Source of the DNA: an uncultured Monoglobus sp.
GTDB lineage: Bacteria; Bacillota; Clostridia; Monoglobales; Monoglobaceae
Assembly: GCA_947630135.1 (NCBI GenBank)
Contig: CANRGH010000013.1
Location: 1 to 60,551 of the forward strand
Length of the DNA stretch: 60,551 nt
Direction of reading: 5' to 3'
Part shown: one piece after another, positions 1-8,919 of the stretch
Layout of the letters: each line of letters starts with the position of its first letter
How positions within the stretch are numbered: position 1 is the stretch's first letter
Position numbers and translations under genes: made by a program
Notes under the pieces: model-generated
Databases searched by the model: none
Seen by the model: the letters and a program-made list of their open reading frames with translations, nothing else
Told to the model about the DNA's origin: nothing

Positions 1-76
1 GTATTGCCAATATAATCGGTTACTGACACAGCCTGACCCTGTTTATTATATTTCGTTGTCGTATATGCTCCGTCCG
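1..76 (-). pseudogene. YD/RHS-repeat fragment running off the left edge
   Basis: One minus-strand frame from about position 76 to the window edge reads DGAYTTTKYNKQGQAVSVTD followed by YIGNT, which fits the Rhs/YD-repeat consensus (Y-x-x-x-G-x-x-x-S-V-T-D-x-x-G-N). No credible start codon or ribosome-binding site precedes it: the only in-frame ATG lies inside the hppA terminator hairpin. It could be a broken remnant or the internal end of a decayed gene continuing outside the window. The fragment is about 25 codons long, so the family call is tentative. Confidence 0.3.
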
Positions 77-80
77 CATA

Positions 81-110
81 AAAAGCCCGGGCGGAAAACC
101 GCCCGGGCAT
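81..110 (-). terminator. Intrinsic terminator of hppA
   Basis: A perfect 10-bp GC-rich inverted repeat (85-94 pairing with 99-108, AAAA loop) is followed on the minus strand by TTTTT. It lies 10 bases beyond the hppA stop codon. Confidence 0.9.
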
Positions 111-119
111 AAATTCACT

Positions 120-2210
120 TTATTTCGCGATAAGGTCGATAAGATTGAACTTAACGATAAGACCCGCGAACACGATCGAAACCATCGACAGCAGCTTGAT
201 AAGGATGTTGACCGAGGGACCCGATGTGTCCTTGAAGGGATCGCCGACCGTGTCGCCGACAACGGCCGCCTTGTGGTTTTCGCTGCCCTTGCCGCCGAAG
301 TTTCCGGCCTCAATATACTTCTTGGCGTTATCCCAGGCGCCGCCCGAGTTGGCCATCATGATAGCAATCGCGAAGCCCGATACCAGAGCGCCCGCAAGCA
401 TGCCTACCACACCGTTCACGCCGAGAACCAGACCGACGATAATGGGAGCCAGGATACCCAGAGCCGCGGGAACGATCATCTCTTTCAGAGACGAGCGCGT
501 GCAGATGTCAACGCATGTTTCGTAGTCCGCGTCAGCCTTGCCTTCCATAAGACCCTTGATCTGCTTGAACTGGCGTCTTACCTCAACAACTATCTTCTGC
601 GCCGCGCGGCCTACCGCCTGCATGGTGAACGCGCTGAACAGGAACGGCAGCATTGCGCCCACGAACAGACCGATCAGAACCGGCGGATTTGTCAGCGAAA
701 GCTGAAGGTCGCCGCCGAGCGACTCGATCTTGTCGGTGTATGAAACGATAAGCGCGAGAGCCGTCAGAGCTGCGCTGCCTATCGCGAAGCCCTTGCCGGT
801 CGCCGCGGTGGTGTTGCCCAGCGAGTCGAGAGCGTCGGTGCGGTTTCTTACCTCTTCGCCGAGGCCCGCCATTTCGGCGATGCCGCCCGCGTTATCCGCA
901 ACGGGGCCGTAAGCGTCGGTTGCGAGAGTGATACCCAGCGTCGCCAGCATGCCGACAGCCGAGATACCCACGCCGTAGAGGCCCATGGCAAAGCTGCCGG
1001 AGCCGCCCGCCGCGAAAAAGCTTACCAAAATCGAGATGCCCACGATTATAACCGGAATAGCCGTTGAGTTCATACCCAGAGCGATACCGTCGATGATTAT
1101 CGTGGCGCTTCCGGTCTCGGATGAGCCGGAAAGCTTCTGAGTCGGCTTATACGAATCCGAGGTGTAATACTCGGTGAAAAATCCGATAAGAACGCCGGCG
1201 ATCAGGCCCGAAATAACGGCCCAGAAAACGCCCGTGTTGTCGGGAAGCTGCGTGAAGATCAGAACAGCCGCCGCGATAGCCGAGATGATCGCCGCGATAT
1301 ATGTTCCGCGTCTTAATGAGCCGAGCAGGTTCTTCTGCGTCGCGCCCTCTTTGGTCGATACGAAGAATGTGCCAACGATCGAGGCGATAATGCCGATAGC
1401 CGCGATGAGCATGGGAACTATAATTCCCGCGTAGCCCAGACCCGCGGCGGTAGCCAGCGCGCCGGTCGAGATGATCGAGCCGACATATGACTCATAGAGG
1501 TCGGCGCCCATTCCGGCAACGTCTCCAACGTTGTCGCCAACGTTATCGGCGATAACGGCGGGGTTGCGAGGGTCGTCCTCGGGAATGCCCGCCTCGACCT
1601 TACCAACCAGATCGGCTCCGACGTCCGCGGCCTTGGTGAAGATACCGCCGCCCACACGCGCGAACAGCGCCATCGAGCTTGCGCCCATGCCGAACGTGAG
1701 CATCGCCGCCATGATCTCGTCGGGATTGCCGAGCATGGCTCTTAAGATCAGGAACCAGACGCTGATGTCAAGAAGGCCGAGGCCGACAACCGTCAGGCCC
1801 ATAACCGTTCCGCTCGAAAACGCGATCTTAAGACCCTTATTGAGGCCCTGCTGCGCGCCGTTGGCGGTTCTTGAGTTGGCGTATGTAGCGATCTTCATGC
1901 CGATAAATCCCGAAAGGCCAGAGAAAAATCCGCCGGACAGGAACGCGAACGGCACGAACCATGTGAGCATATCGCACGCCGCCATAATGCAGATTATGAT
2001 CAGCATTACGATAAAGAAAATTCCGACAGTTTTATACTGCCTTTTAAGGTACGCCATGGCGCCCTTTCTTACTTTGGAGGCGATATTCGCCATCTCTTTC
2101 GTTCCCTCGGGCTGCTTTTTAACCCAGAAGAACTTATACATCGCGAATGCGAGGCCGCAGATAGCCGCGATCAGCGCAATCACGGGTGCAATGCTTACAA
2201 ATGTATTCAT
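120..2210 (-). CDS. hppA: Membrane-bound K+-dependent ion-translocating pyrophosphatase
   Basis: This 696-residue integral membrane protein hydrolyses pyrophosphate and pumps Na+ and/or H+ outward, recovering energy from biosynthetic PPi. The sequence is hydrophobic throughout, with about 16 expected membrane spans. It carries the family's pyrophosphate-binding motifs: [20 protein letters not shown] followed by [20 protein letters not shown] near residues 200-240, and a second acidic cluster near the C-terminus ([15 protein letters not shown]). The segment [10 protein letters not shown] has Ala where K+-independent enzymes have Lys, which marks the K+-dependent subclass that in clostridia is usually a Na+ pump; ion specificity is inferred. 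The ATG start has an AGGGGAGG-like ribosome-binding site. The gene is monocistronic, with its own promoters and terminator. Confidence 0.96.
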   Translation of the reverse strand: MNTFVSIAPVIALIAAICGLAFAMYKFFWVKKQPEGTKEMANIASKVRKGAMAYLKRQYKTVGIFFIVMLIIICIMAACDMLTWFVPFAFLSGGFFSGLSGFIGMKIATYANSRTANGAQQGLNKGLKIAFSSGTVMGLTVVGLGLLDISVWFLILRAMLGNPDEIMAAMLTFGMGASSMALFARVGGGIFTKAADVGADLVGKVEAGIPEDDPRNPAVIADNVGDNVGDVAGMGADLYESYVGSIISTGALATAAGLGYAGIIVPMLIAAIGIIASIVGTFFVSTKEGATQKNLLGSLRRGTYIAAIISAIAAAVLIFTQLPDNTGVFWAVISGLIAGVLIGFFTEYYTSDSYKPTQKLSGSSETGSATIIIDGIALGMNSTAIPVIIVGISILVSFFAAGGSGSFAMGLYGVGISAVGMLATLGITLATDAYGPVADNAGGIAEMAGLGEEVRNRTDALDSLGNTTAATGKGFAIGSAALTALALIVSYTDKIESLGGDLQLSLTNPPVLIGLFVGAMLPFLFSAFTMQAVGRAAQKIVVEVRRQFKQIKGLMEGKADADYETCVDICTRSSLKEMIVPAALGILAPIIVGLVLGVNGVVGMLAGALVSGFAIAIMMANSGGAWDNAKKYIEAGNFGGKGSENHKAAVVGDTVGDPFKDTSGPSVNILIKLLSMVSIVFAGLIVKFNLIDLIAK

Positions 2211-2232
2211 TGTAAGACCTCCCCTTGTTTGA

Positions 2233-2261
2233 AATATATATTATGGTTTTATTTTTTACAA
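2233..2261 (-). promoter_or_regulatory. Proximal sigma-A-type promoter of hppA
   Basis: The minus strand reads TTGTAA, a 17-base spacer, then TATATT, ending 23 bases before the hppA start codon. Confidence 0.55.
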
Positions 2262-2318
2262 GACCGTCGCGGGAATTTCACCCAAAGGCGCAAAATCCTC
2301 CCTTTTTCCTCAATATAT

Positions 2319-2348
2319 ATTATACATAACAACGCCGCGATTAGTCAA
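2319..2348 (-). promoter_or_regulatory. Possible distal promoter of hppA
   Basis: The minus strand reads TTGACT, an 18-base spacer, then TATAAT, about 110 bases upstream of hppA. A GGGAGG-like stretch follows but no ORF does, so this would give a leader of about 100 nt. Confidence 0.4.
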
Positions 2349-2378
2349 GCATTTTTTCGCTTGTAACATAATTGTAAA

Positions 2379-2398
2379 CCCCGCGGGGAGCCGCGGGG
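2379..2398 (-). terminator. GC-rich hairpin downstream of the mazF-like gene
   Basis: CCCCGCGG and CCGCGGGG pair around a 4-base loop, 10 bases after the toxin stop codon. The following T-tract on the minus strand is short (GTTTAC), so it is a weak terminator or an RNA-stabilising hairpin. Confidence 0.45.
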
Positions 2399-2408
2399 CT
2401 GTTTAAAC

Positions 2409-2753
2409 TCATAGATCAAAATAATTTCTGCACGCCTCGGCGATCTTGGCCTGCGTATCGGCATCGGTTATTCTTCCGGCCAAATTCAAAAGCCTGCCAT
2501 GTGACACGGTTCGTATCTGCTGCAGCATAACAACGGAGTCTTTCGGGAGCCCTCTGATATTTGCCGGAATTTTGATTTCGGTCGGATAAATTTTTGAGCC
2601 CGGTTTAATACTTGAAAACGGCAAGACCGTTGATACCGGAAGATTGTGGTTTACCGCGTCCGTTGAAATAATCAGCACCGGCCTTGTTCCTTTCTGCTCG
2701 CTTCCGCGCGTTGGGTCAAGCACACAGAAATATATTTCCCATTTATTTACCAT
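2409..2753 (-). CDS. MazF/PemK-family endoribonuclease toxin
   Basis: This 114-residue protein has the usual length and features of MazF/PemK/ChpAK toxins, which cleave mRNA (sometimes tRNA or rRNA) at short sequence motifs. The N-terminus carries the WEIYFCVLDPTRGSEQKGTR strand-loop, in which the conserved G-x-E-x-x-G-x-R-P and following P-V-L-I-I-S segment form the active-site face. The internal LPKDSVVMLQQIRTVS segment matches the conserved S-x-x-x-x-x-Q-x-R-T-V motif. The ATG overlaps the upstream antitoxin stop codon (ATGGTAA), giving the standard translationally coupled antitoxin-toxin order. The target sequence cannot be read from the protein. Confidence 0.9.
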   Translation of the reverse strand: MVNKWEIYFCVLDPTRGSEQKGTRPVLIISTDAVNHNLPVSTVLPFSSIKPGSKIYPTEIKIPANIRGLPKDSVVMLQQIRTVSHGRLLNLAGRITDADTQAKIAEACRNYFDL

Positions 2754-3016
2754 TCTCCCGCTACCTCGCTGTCAACATAAGCAAAATCCTCCGCGCATGA
2801 CATCGACCTTTGAATAAAATCATCGTCATTTGCGGCCTCTGCCATCAATGTCTCGTACTGTGATTTTTTAAGCTGTTTTAAATACTCATCAACCGCCTGT
2901 CTTATGGCAAAATTGACAGACGGTATGCGATGCTCAAGAGACAATTGCTTGAGCATTTTAACCTGCTCTGTCGGCAGCGTCGCCGTCACTCTCGATGTTG
3001 AAGAATTAACATTCAT
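2747..3016 (-). CDS. Ribbon-helix-helix antitoxin of the MazF-like toxin
   Basis: This 89-residue protein has a predicted ribbon-helix-helix fold at residues 8-45 (strand RVTATLP, then helices around VKMLKQLSLEHRI and SVNFAIRQAVDEYLKQL). An acidic C-terminal tail (NDDDFIQRS to the end) probably wraps the toxin. I chose the ATG at 3016 over the GTG nine bases upstream because the AAGGCGGTG ribosome-binding site is correctly spaced only for the ATG. Such antitoxins bind their own promoter and repress the operon. No separate promoter was assigned; the upstream 140 bases are AT-rich. Confidence 0.82.
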   Translation of the reverse strand: MNVNSSTSRVTATLPTEQVKMLKQLSLEHRIPSVNFAIRQAVDEYLKQLKKSQYETLMAEAANDDDFIQRSMSCAEDFAYVDSEVAGEW

Positions 3017-3155
3017 TTTTATCACCGCCTTATATTTATTTTATCACACTGCATCCTATTTGTCAACAAAATATGATGAATATTATTATGCATATTTTTT
3101 CATCAAAACTTGCATAATTAATCTCTTATTTCCTAAATAATATATTAACGAATAG

Positions 3156-3200
3156 CAAAATCAAACCCCGCGGCAAGCCGCGGGGTTTGATTTTGGTTTT
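3156..3200 (-). terminator. Strong, probably bidirectional intrinsic terminator
   Basis: An 18-bp inverted repeat (3156-3173 with 3178-3195, CAAG loop) is flanked by A and T runs on both sides, so it can terminate the foldase gene on the minus strand. It lies 8 bases after that gene's stop codon. Confidence 0.88.
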
Positions 3201-3202
3201 AA

Positions 3203-4669
3203 TTATTCGCCTGCGGGGGCTGATGTCGCCGAAGTGTCGGACGCTGACTCGTCGGATGACGAAGAGCCGGAAGACGATGACGATGATGAAGATGCGGCGG
3301 CCTGCTGCTCTTCCTGGAGCTGCTTGCCGGACTGATATACGCCGTCCATGATGCCTTTAACCGAGATCTTGTCAAGATTGCTCTTGTTCTCGCTTATCTT
3401 GGCCTGTGACTTCCAGTAGCCCTGGAGCTCATACATGCCGGCGATTCTCTTGATCACATGATAGCCGTAGTCGCTCTTTACGGGGTCCGATACCTCGTCG
3501 AGGCCGAGCGCGAACGCGGCTTCCTCAAATTCGGGAACCATCTCACCCGTGCCGAAGGTATATCCCGCGGTGGTCTCGCCGGTATCCTGGTTGTACTGCT
3601 CCATCAGCGAGTCAAAGTCCTCGCCGTTCTTTGCCTGCTCGGAGATAGTCTGAGCGAGCGCGGCGGCCGTGGCGTCGTCATAAGCCTCGGGGTCGGGGGT
3701 CGCGGAAGGATCGCTTGTGTCGGCGACCATAAGCAGGATATGCTTGGCCGAACCCTTGTCGCTCTGTACATACTGCGAAAGATCAACGCCCTCGGGTATA
3801 TAATCGCTTAAATTCTCCTCAAGCTCAGCCTGAACGTTCTGGGCCTTCATGACACGGGTGTACATTCTGGCGTACTCGTTCGCGGAGCTTATGCCCATGC
3901 TCTTTGCTCTTAAATTAAATCCGTCCTCGCCGAACTGCTGAACATAGCTGTCGACCGTCATCTGGATCTGCTGATCGTCCTGCTCGTCCCACACATACTC
4001 GCCCGTGAGGACCTCGTCGGCCTTTTGAGCCGTTATGATTTCGGCTATCGCGTTATCATAAGCTTTTTCCTTGATTATATCGGAAAGCTTTCTGCCGTCA
4101 ACTTCCTTGTCCCAATCATAGCCTTCAAGCTCGCCCGTGGCGTTGTCGCCCTCAACGTTATAATACTCGTCGGTGGCGGCGGTGTAGATATAGTAGCCCA
4201 TATCCTCGTCGGTGATCTTCTCACCGTTAACGGTGGCGACCGTCTTGCCCTCGGCCTTGCCGTACTTGGGCTGGCCGTTCACATAGTTCATGATCAGGAA
4301 CACAACCAAAGCGGCGACCGCGAGGCAGCCCACAATTATGCCGATAAGCGCGCCCATCGAAAGATTAACGCTTTTGGGCTCCTTCTTGACGGCCTGAACA
4401 ATATCGTCCTTGACCTCTGAAACCGCGTCCGCGATCTCCTCTGCCTTGTCCTCCGCAGCGTCGGCGATCTCCTCCGCCTTATCCTCGACCGCGTCTTTTA
4501 TCTCCTCGATCTTGTCGGCGGCCTCTTCCTTGACGTTCTGCGCCGCCTCGTCAGCCGCGGCGATCTCCTCTTTGATCTCGGAGGCCGCGTCGGCGATCTT
4601 CGCACTTACGTCGTCCTTTACCTGCTGAACCTTGTCGTCGTTCAGCGCTTCGTTCTTCTCGTTGTCCAT
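3203..4669 (-). CDS. Membrane-anchored parvulin-type peptidylprolyl isomerase (PrsA/SurA-like foldase)
   Basis: The 488-residue protein has four parts: a cytoplasmic N-terminal region (1-105) made of acidic, Ala-rich amphipathic repeats (EDKAEEIADA occurs twice in tandem); one transmembrane helix (about 107-132); a SurA-N-like helical segment; and a PpiC-type rotamase domain (about 305-410, from SAKHILLMV through DYGYHVIKRI). A Ser-rich tail ends the protein. Family members assist folding of exported proteins on the outer face of the membrane. PrsA is normally a lipoprotein; this one has no lipobox and uses a membrane anchor with a long cytoplasmic coil, whose role is unknown. It follows mfd in the same direction, separated by about 145 AT-rich bases. 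Confidence 0.85.
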   Translation of the reverse strand: MDNEKNEALNDDKVQQVKDDVSAKIADAASEIKEEIAAADEAAQNVKEEAADKIEEIKDAVEDKAEEIADAAEDKAEEIADAVSEVKDDIVQAVKKEPKSVNLSMGALIGIIVGCLAVAALVVFLIMNYVNGQPKYGKAEGKTVATVNGEKITDEDMGYYIYTAATDEYYNVEGDNATGELEGYDWDKEVDGRKLSDIIKEKAYDNAIAEIITAQKADEVLTGEYVWDEQDDQQIQMTVDSYVQQFGEDGFNLRAKSMGISSANEYARMYTRVMKAQNVQAELEENLSDYIPEGVDLSQYVQSDKGSAKHILLMVADTSDPSATPDPEAYDDATAAALAQTISEQAKNGEDFDSLMEQYNQDTGETTAGYTFGTGEMVPEFEEAAFALGLDEVSDPVKSDYGYHVIKRIAGMYELQGYWKSQAKISENKSNLDKISVKGIMDGVYQSGKQLQEEQQAAASSSSSSSSGSSSSDESASDTSATSAPAGE

Positions 4670-4814
4670 GTTCTTCTCTCCTTATATTAAACTTTAATTA
4701 TTTTACAAAATCATCAATAATTTCCATCAGTTTTATATTATACTATACGGCAATACATTTTTCCATACATGTTGTAAAAACTTATTGGAATGTTAACAAA
4801 AATTTAAAATTTGT

Positions 4815-7800
4815 TTACAATTCCCGGGCCGACGAAATCAGTGATTTCAAAATATCTTCAAGCTCGGTCAGGTAGCCGCCGGCGTAAATATCGGTTTTTT
4901 CGGGCGCCGCTTTGATGATAAGCCTCGGATTTGAGGGGCTGATAAGCGAGATTTTGCCCGGCATATCGTCGATCAGTTTTATGACCGGCCTCATGTCGGG
5001 AGGATTTTCGGGGTCGAACTTTATTGTCACCTTCTCGCCGGTTCCTATCATCTCGGCGATACCGAACTCCTCGGCCATCGACTTGATAAGCGAGATCCGC
5101 ATCAGGTTGTTTGTCTCGGGCGGGACCGTGCCGTATCTGTCCTCGATCTCGTCATAGGCGTCAAGCATTTCAGCCTCGGTGCGTATTGCCGCTATGCGCT
5201 TGTAAGCCGCCAGCCTCTGACCGTGGCTGCTTATATAATCCTCGGAGATATACGCCGTGACCGGCAGGTCGATCTGGGTCTCGGTCTTGTGCGCGGTCTC
5301 GCCGCCGGTCAGCTCGACCTTGGCCTCCTCAAGCAGGCGGCAGTACATCTCATAGCCCACGGCCTCCATATGGCCGTGCTGACTGGCGCCGATCAGATTT
5401 CCCGCGCCTCTTATCTCAAGATCGCGCATCGCTATCTTAAAGCCGCTTCCGAACTCGGTGAACTCTTTGATCGCCAGCAGCCGCTTTTCCGCCTCGGGGG
5501 TCAGCGTCTTATTCTTTCTGTAGGTCAGATAGGCGTAGGCCGCGCGGTTCGATCGGCCGACCCTGCCGCGGAGCTGATAGAGCTGGGCGAGGCCCAGACG
5601 GTCGGCGTTTTCCACGATCAGCGTGTTCACATTGGGTATGTCAAGCCCCGTCTCGATTATGGTGGTGCAGACCAGCACATCGACCTCCCCGCCGAGCACC
5701 TCGGACATGATCCGCTCAAGCTCGGTCTCGGGCATTCTGCCGTGGGCGGCGGCTATTCTCGCTCCGGGGAGCCGCTCCGCGAGGCGGTTGGCCGTCTTGA
5801 ATATCCCGTCGACCTTGTTGAACAGATAATAGACCTGTCCGCCGCGGCCGAGCTCCTTGTTTATCGCCTCGACTACCACGTCCTCGTCATACTCCATGAC
5901 ATAGGTCGAAACCGGAAAACGCTCGGCCGGAGGCTCGTTTATCACGCTCATGTCGCGGATCCCGGTCAGCGACATATGGAGCGTGCGCGGGATCGGCGTC
6001 GCCGAAAGCGTCAGCACGTCGACCTCCTTGCGCATCTCTTTTATCTTTTCCTTATGCGCGACGCCGAAGCGCTGCTCCTCGTCGATTATCAGCATGCCCA
6101 GCTTGTTGAACCGCACCTGCTTGCCGAGCAGCTTGTGGGTGCCGATAACCACGTCGATCTCGCCGGTGGAAAGGCCGCGGATCACGCGTTTTTCCTCGGC
6201 AGCCGTGCAGAACCGCGACAGCATGGCGACGTTGATCGGGTAATCCTTCATTCTCTGTCTAAAGGTGTTGTAATGCTGGTTTGCCAGAATGGTGGTCGGC
6301 ACCAGATACGCCACCTGATAACCGCCGTTTACCGCCTTAAAGGCGCCGCGCAGAGCGACCTCCGTCTTGCCGTAGCCCACGTCGCCGCACAGCAGTCTGT
6401 CCATTGGGTGCGGGCGCTGCATGTCGCGCTTCATTTCCTCGATACTGCGGAGCTGGTCGTCGGTTTCCTCGTAAGGGAAGCGCGCCTCAAAATCCGACTG
6501 CCACTCGTCGTCGGGCGGGAAGGCTATGCCGGGGATCTTTTCCCTCTGCGCGTACAGCTCGATAAGCTCCTTCGCCATGTCCGCCGCGGCCGCTTTCACC
6601 TTCTGCTTGGTCCGGTTCCAGTCGGCGCCGCCCAGCTTGTTCATCTTTACGCGGGCGCCGTCCCGCGCGATATGCTTATACACCATGTCGGTCTGATCTG
6701 TCGGGACATACAGACAGTCGCCGCCCTTATATATTATCTTGAGGTAATCCTTGCGGACGCCCTCGACCGCGAGCTGCTCTATCCCGGCGTATCTGCCTAT
6801 TCCGTAGCTCCTGTGGACAACATAGTCGCCCTCGTTCAGATCGGTGAAGTTGTCGATTTTTTCTCCCTTGATCCTGCCGTAACGCTTTTTCCGTTTGCGC
6901 TCGCTGCCGAATATCTCCTTATCCGAGATCACGACCGCGCGGATAAGCGGCAGTTCAAAGCCTCGGCTTATGCTGCCCGGGCAGACCGTCACCGCGCCGC
7001 CCGGCGGGAGCTCCGAAAGCTCCGCGCTGAAGCCGCAGGATACGCCCTCGTTTTCAAGCTGCCTCACAAGGTTTCTCGCCCGCGCTTCCGAGCCTCCGAG
7101 CAGCACCGCACGATAAGCCGCGGACTTGTAATATTTAATATTTTCGATCAGAAGCTCTATTTTGCCGCGGAACCCCGCCAGCGATTTTGAGGTTATCGAA
7201 AAGCTGCGCTTGGGGCGGTACTCCGCGGCGTTGCCCGAGATCGCCGAGATGCCCGCGAACCTCTGCCGGGTCAGGCGGCGCACGGCCTTTTTAAGCGGCA
7301 CGATATACGCGGCGTCGGCCCTCGGTATCAATCCGCGCTCCGCGAGGTCGGTGAGGTCCTGGGCAAAGCGCAGTTCCTCTTTTTCGTTCGAGTCGCTTAT
7401 TCTCACCGGGTCGCACCAGAAGATCACCGCGTCTTCGGAAATGTAGTCCATCAGCGTGGGAATCTCCTTATATATAAAAGGAATGTATTTTTCAACGGAT
7501 GGAAAGGATATTCCCTGCTTGAGCCGCTCCGCGTCGCGGCTCAGAACGGCCGCCGCGTTTTCGGGCGCGTCCTTTTTGAGCCTTGTAAGCCTTTTGACCA
7601 ACGCCTCCCTCTCGCTTTTGTCAAGCACGAACTCGGCGGCGGGAGTTACGCGCGTGAATTCCGCCATTTCAACCGTGCGCTGGGTGTTTTTGTCAAACGT
7701 TCTTATCGAGTCGATCTCGGTGTCGAAAAACTCGATCCTCACCGGGTGTTCGCTTCGAGGCGGGAAAAAGTCCAGAATTCCGCCGCGGAGGCTGAACTGG

Positions 7801-8333
7801 CCCGCGCCCTCGACCATATCCTCGCGCTTATAGCCGAGAGCGGCAAGCCTTTCGCAAAGCTCCTCCGGTTCCGCCTCGTCTCCGGGTCTGAGCTCGATGA
7901 CGTTGTTTTTATATTTTTCATATGGCAAAGTCGGAGAAATCAGCGCCGAATAGCTTGTCACAAGATATGTTATCTTGTCGCGGCCCGCGCAGAGCGCGTC
8001 AAGCACCTCGAGCCGTTTTTTCTGAACCTCTCGGCTGCGGACGTCCACATCATAAAACAGCAGGTCGGAGGAAGTGAACACAAGAACATCTCCGCCCGTG
8101 AAGAATTTCAGGTCGGACGCGATCTCCGCGGCCGCCGCGTCGCTCTCTGCAACCATAACGACCGGAGCCGAAAGCTTTTCGGACACGCAAAAAGCGAGGT
8201 GTGCCCTGAGTGACTCCGACACACCGCTTATATTGATTGGGGTATTCTGTTTTGATTTGAGCGCGGCGGTGATCTCATCAAAATCCGCCAGCTCGTCCAT
8301 CATCCGATAAAATCCGTTTTTCAACAGCCTCAC
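4815..8333 (-). CDS. mfd: Transcription-repair coupling factor Mfd
   Basis: This 1172-residue SF2 translocase dislodges RNA polymerase stalled at DNA lesions and recruits UvrA. The order of domains is typical: UvrB-like N-terminal module (about 1-370), the CarD/RID polymerase-binding domain (around LNEGDYVVHRSYGIGRYAGI), helicase motifs (Walker A GDVGYGKTEVALRG, DEEQRFG, SATPIPRTLHMS, and QLRGRVGRSNRAAYAY), and the C-terminal TRCF domain. The start is GTG within a GTGA overlap with the pth stop codon, indicating translational coupling; an internal ATG ten codons later is an alternative. Length matches the family (about 1150-1180). Confidence 0.97.
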   Translation of the reverse strand: MRLLKNGFYRMMDELADFDEITAALKSKQNTPINISGVSESLRAHLAFCVSEKLSAPVVMVAESDAAAAEIASDLKFFTGGDVLVFTSSDLLFYDVDVRSREVQKKRLEVLDALCAGRDKITYLVTSYSALISPTLPYEKYKNNVIELRPGDEAEPEELCERLAALGYKREDMVEGAGQFSLRGGILDFFPPRSEHPVRIEFFDTEIDSIRTFDKNTQRTVEMAEFTRVTPAAEFVLDKSEREALVKRLTRLKKDAPENAAAVLSRDAERLKQGISFPSVEKYIPFIYKEIPTLMDYISEDAVIFWCDPVRISDSNEKEELRFAQDLTDLAERGLIPRADAAYIVPLKKAVRRLTRQRFAGISAISGNAAEYRPKRSFSITSKSLAGFRGKIELLIENIKYYKSAAYRAVLLGGSEARARNLVRQLENEGVSCGFSAELSELPPGGAVTVCPGSISRGFELPLIRAVVISDKEIFGSERKRKKRYGRIKGEKIDNFTDLNEGDYVVHRSYGIGRYAGIEQLAVEGVRKDYLKIIYKGGDCLYVPTDQTDMVYKHIARDGARVKMNKLGGADWNRTKQKVKAAAADMAKELIELYAQREKIPGIAFPPDDEWQSDFEARFPYEETDDQLRSIEEMKRDMQRPHPMDRLLCGDVGYGKTEVALRGAFKAVNGGYQVAYLVPTTILANQHYNTFRQRMKDYPINVAMLSRFCTAAEEKRVIRGLSTGEIDVVIGTHKLLGKQVRFNKLGMLIIDEEQRFGVAHKEKIKEMRKEVDVLTLSATPIPRTLHMSLTGIRDMSVINEPPAERFPVSTYVMEYDEDVVVEAINKELGRGGQVYYLFNKVDGIFKTANRLAERLPGARIAAAHGRMPETELERIMSEVLGGEVDVLVCTTIIETGLDIPNVNTLIVENADRLGLAQLYQLRGRVGRSNRAAYAYLTYRKNKTLTPEAEKRLLAIKEFTEFGSGFKIAMRDLEIRGAGNLIGASQHGHMEAVGYEMYCRLLEEAKVELTGGETAHKTETQIDLPVTAYISEDYISSHGQRLAAYKRIAAIRTEAEMLDAYDEIEDRYGTVPPETNNLMRISLIKSMAEEFGIAEMIGTGEKVTIKFDPENPPDMRPVIKLIDDMPGKISLISPSNPRLIIKAAPEKTDIYAGGYLTELEDILKSLISSAREL

Positions 8334-8896
8334 CCGTTATATTTCTGTATGGCGTCCCTGACGCCCGACTTTATAATTTCCTCGACCGCCAGAACCGCTC
8401 TCACAGCGGTCTTGGTCAGGACCTCGGTCTCCTCTTTTGAGAAGCGGCCCAGCACAAAGTTCACGACCTCGTCATGCGTCTCGCCCCTCGGCTCGCCTAT
8501 TCCTATCTTCACCCGCGGGAACTCGTCGGAGCCGAGGCAGAGTATTATGCTTTTCAGCCCGTTGTGGCCCCCGGCGCTGCCCGAGGCGCGCGTGCGGAGC
8601 TTGCCGAGCTCCATTGACTTGTCGTCCGATATTACTATTATATTCTCGGTCGGTATATCATAGTAGTCGGCAATGGGCGCGACGGCCTCGCCGCTTGAGT
8701 TCATGTAAGTCGTGGGCTTCACCGCAACGATCTTCTCGCCGCCTACAAAGCCGGTCCCCACGTTGGCGTTAAAGCGGCTTGACTTGAATTTTATATCGTT
8801 TTTGGCGCAGAACGCGTCAACAACGTCATAGCCGATATTGTGCCTCGTGTTCACATATTTCCTGCCGGGGTTCCCCAAGCCGACCACCATATACAT
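8330..8896 (-). CDS. pth: Peptidyl-tRNA hydrolase
   Basis: The 188-residue enzyme releases tRNA from peptidyl-tRNAs that drop off the ribosome. It shows the GLGNPG start motif, the catalytic His in NTRHNIGYDVVD, the KPTTYMNSSGEAV segment and RASGSAGGHNGLKSI, all diagnostic for bacterial Pth. It lies 23 bases downstream of glmU and overlaps mfd by 4 bases, so glmU-pth-mfd is very likely one operon. This gene order is conserved in many Firmicutes. Confidence 0.96.
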   Translation of the reverse strand: MYMVVGLGNPGRKYVNTRHNIGYDVVDAFCAKNDIKFKSSRFNANVGTGFVGGEKIVAVKPTTYMNSSGEAVAPIADYYDIPTENIIVISDDKSMELGKLRTRASGSAGGHNGLKSIILCLGSDEFPRVKIGIGEPRGETHDEVVNFVLGRFSKEETEVLTKTAVRAVLAVEEIIKSGVRDAIQKYNG

Positions 8897-8919
8897 ATTG
8901 CGCTTACCTCTTTAATATT

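Noticed and set aside
5223..7190. A 655-codon open frame on the plus strand opposite mfd
   Set aside because: It is fully antisense to a complete, motif-verified Mfd and its composition mirrors GC-rich codon bias on the other strand; no ribosome-binding site or family resemblance.
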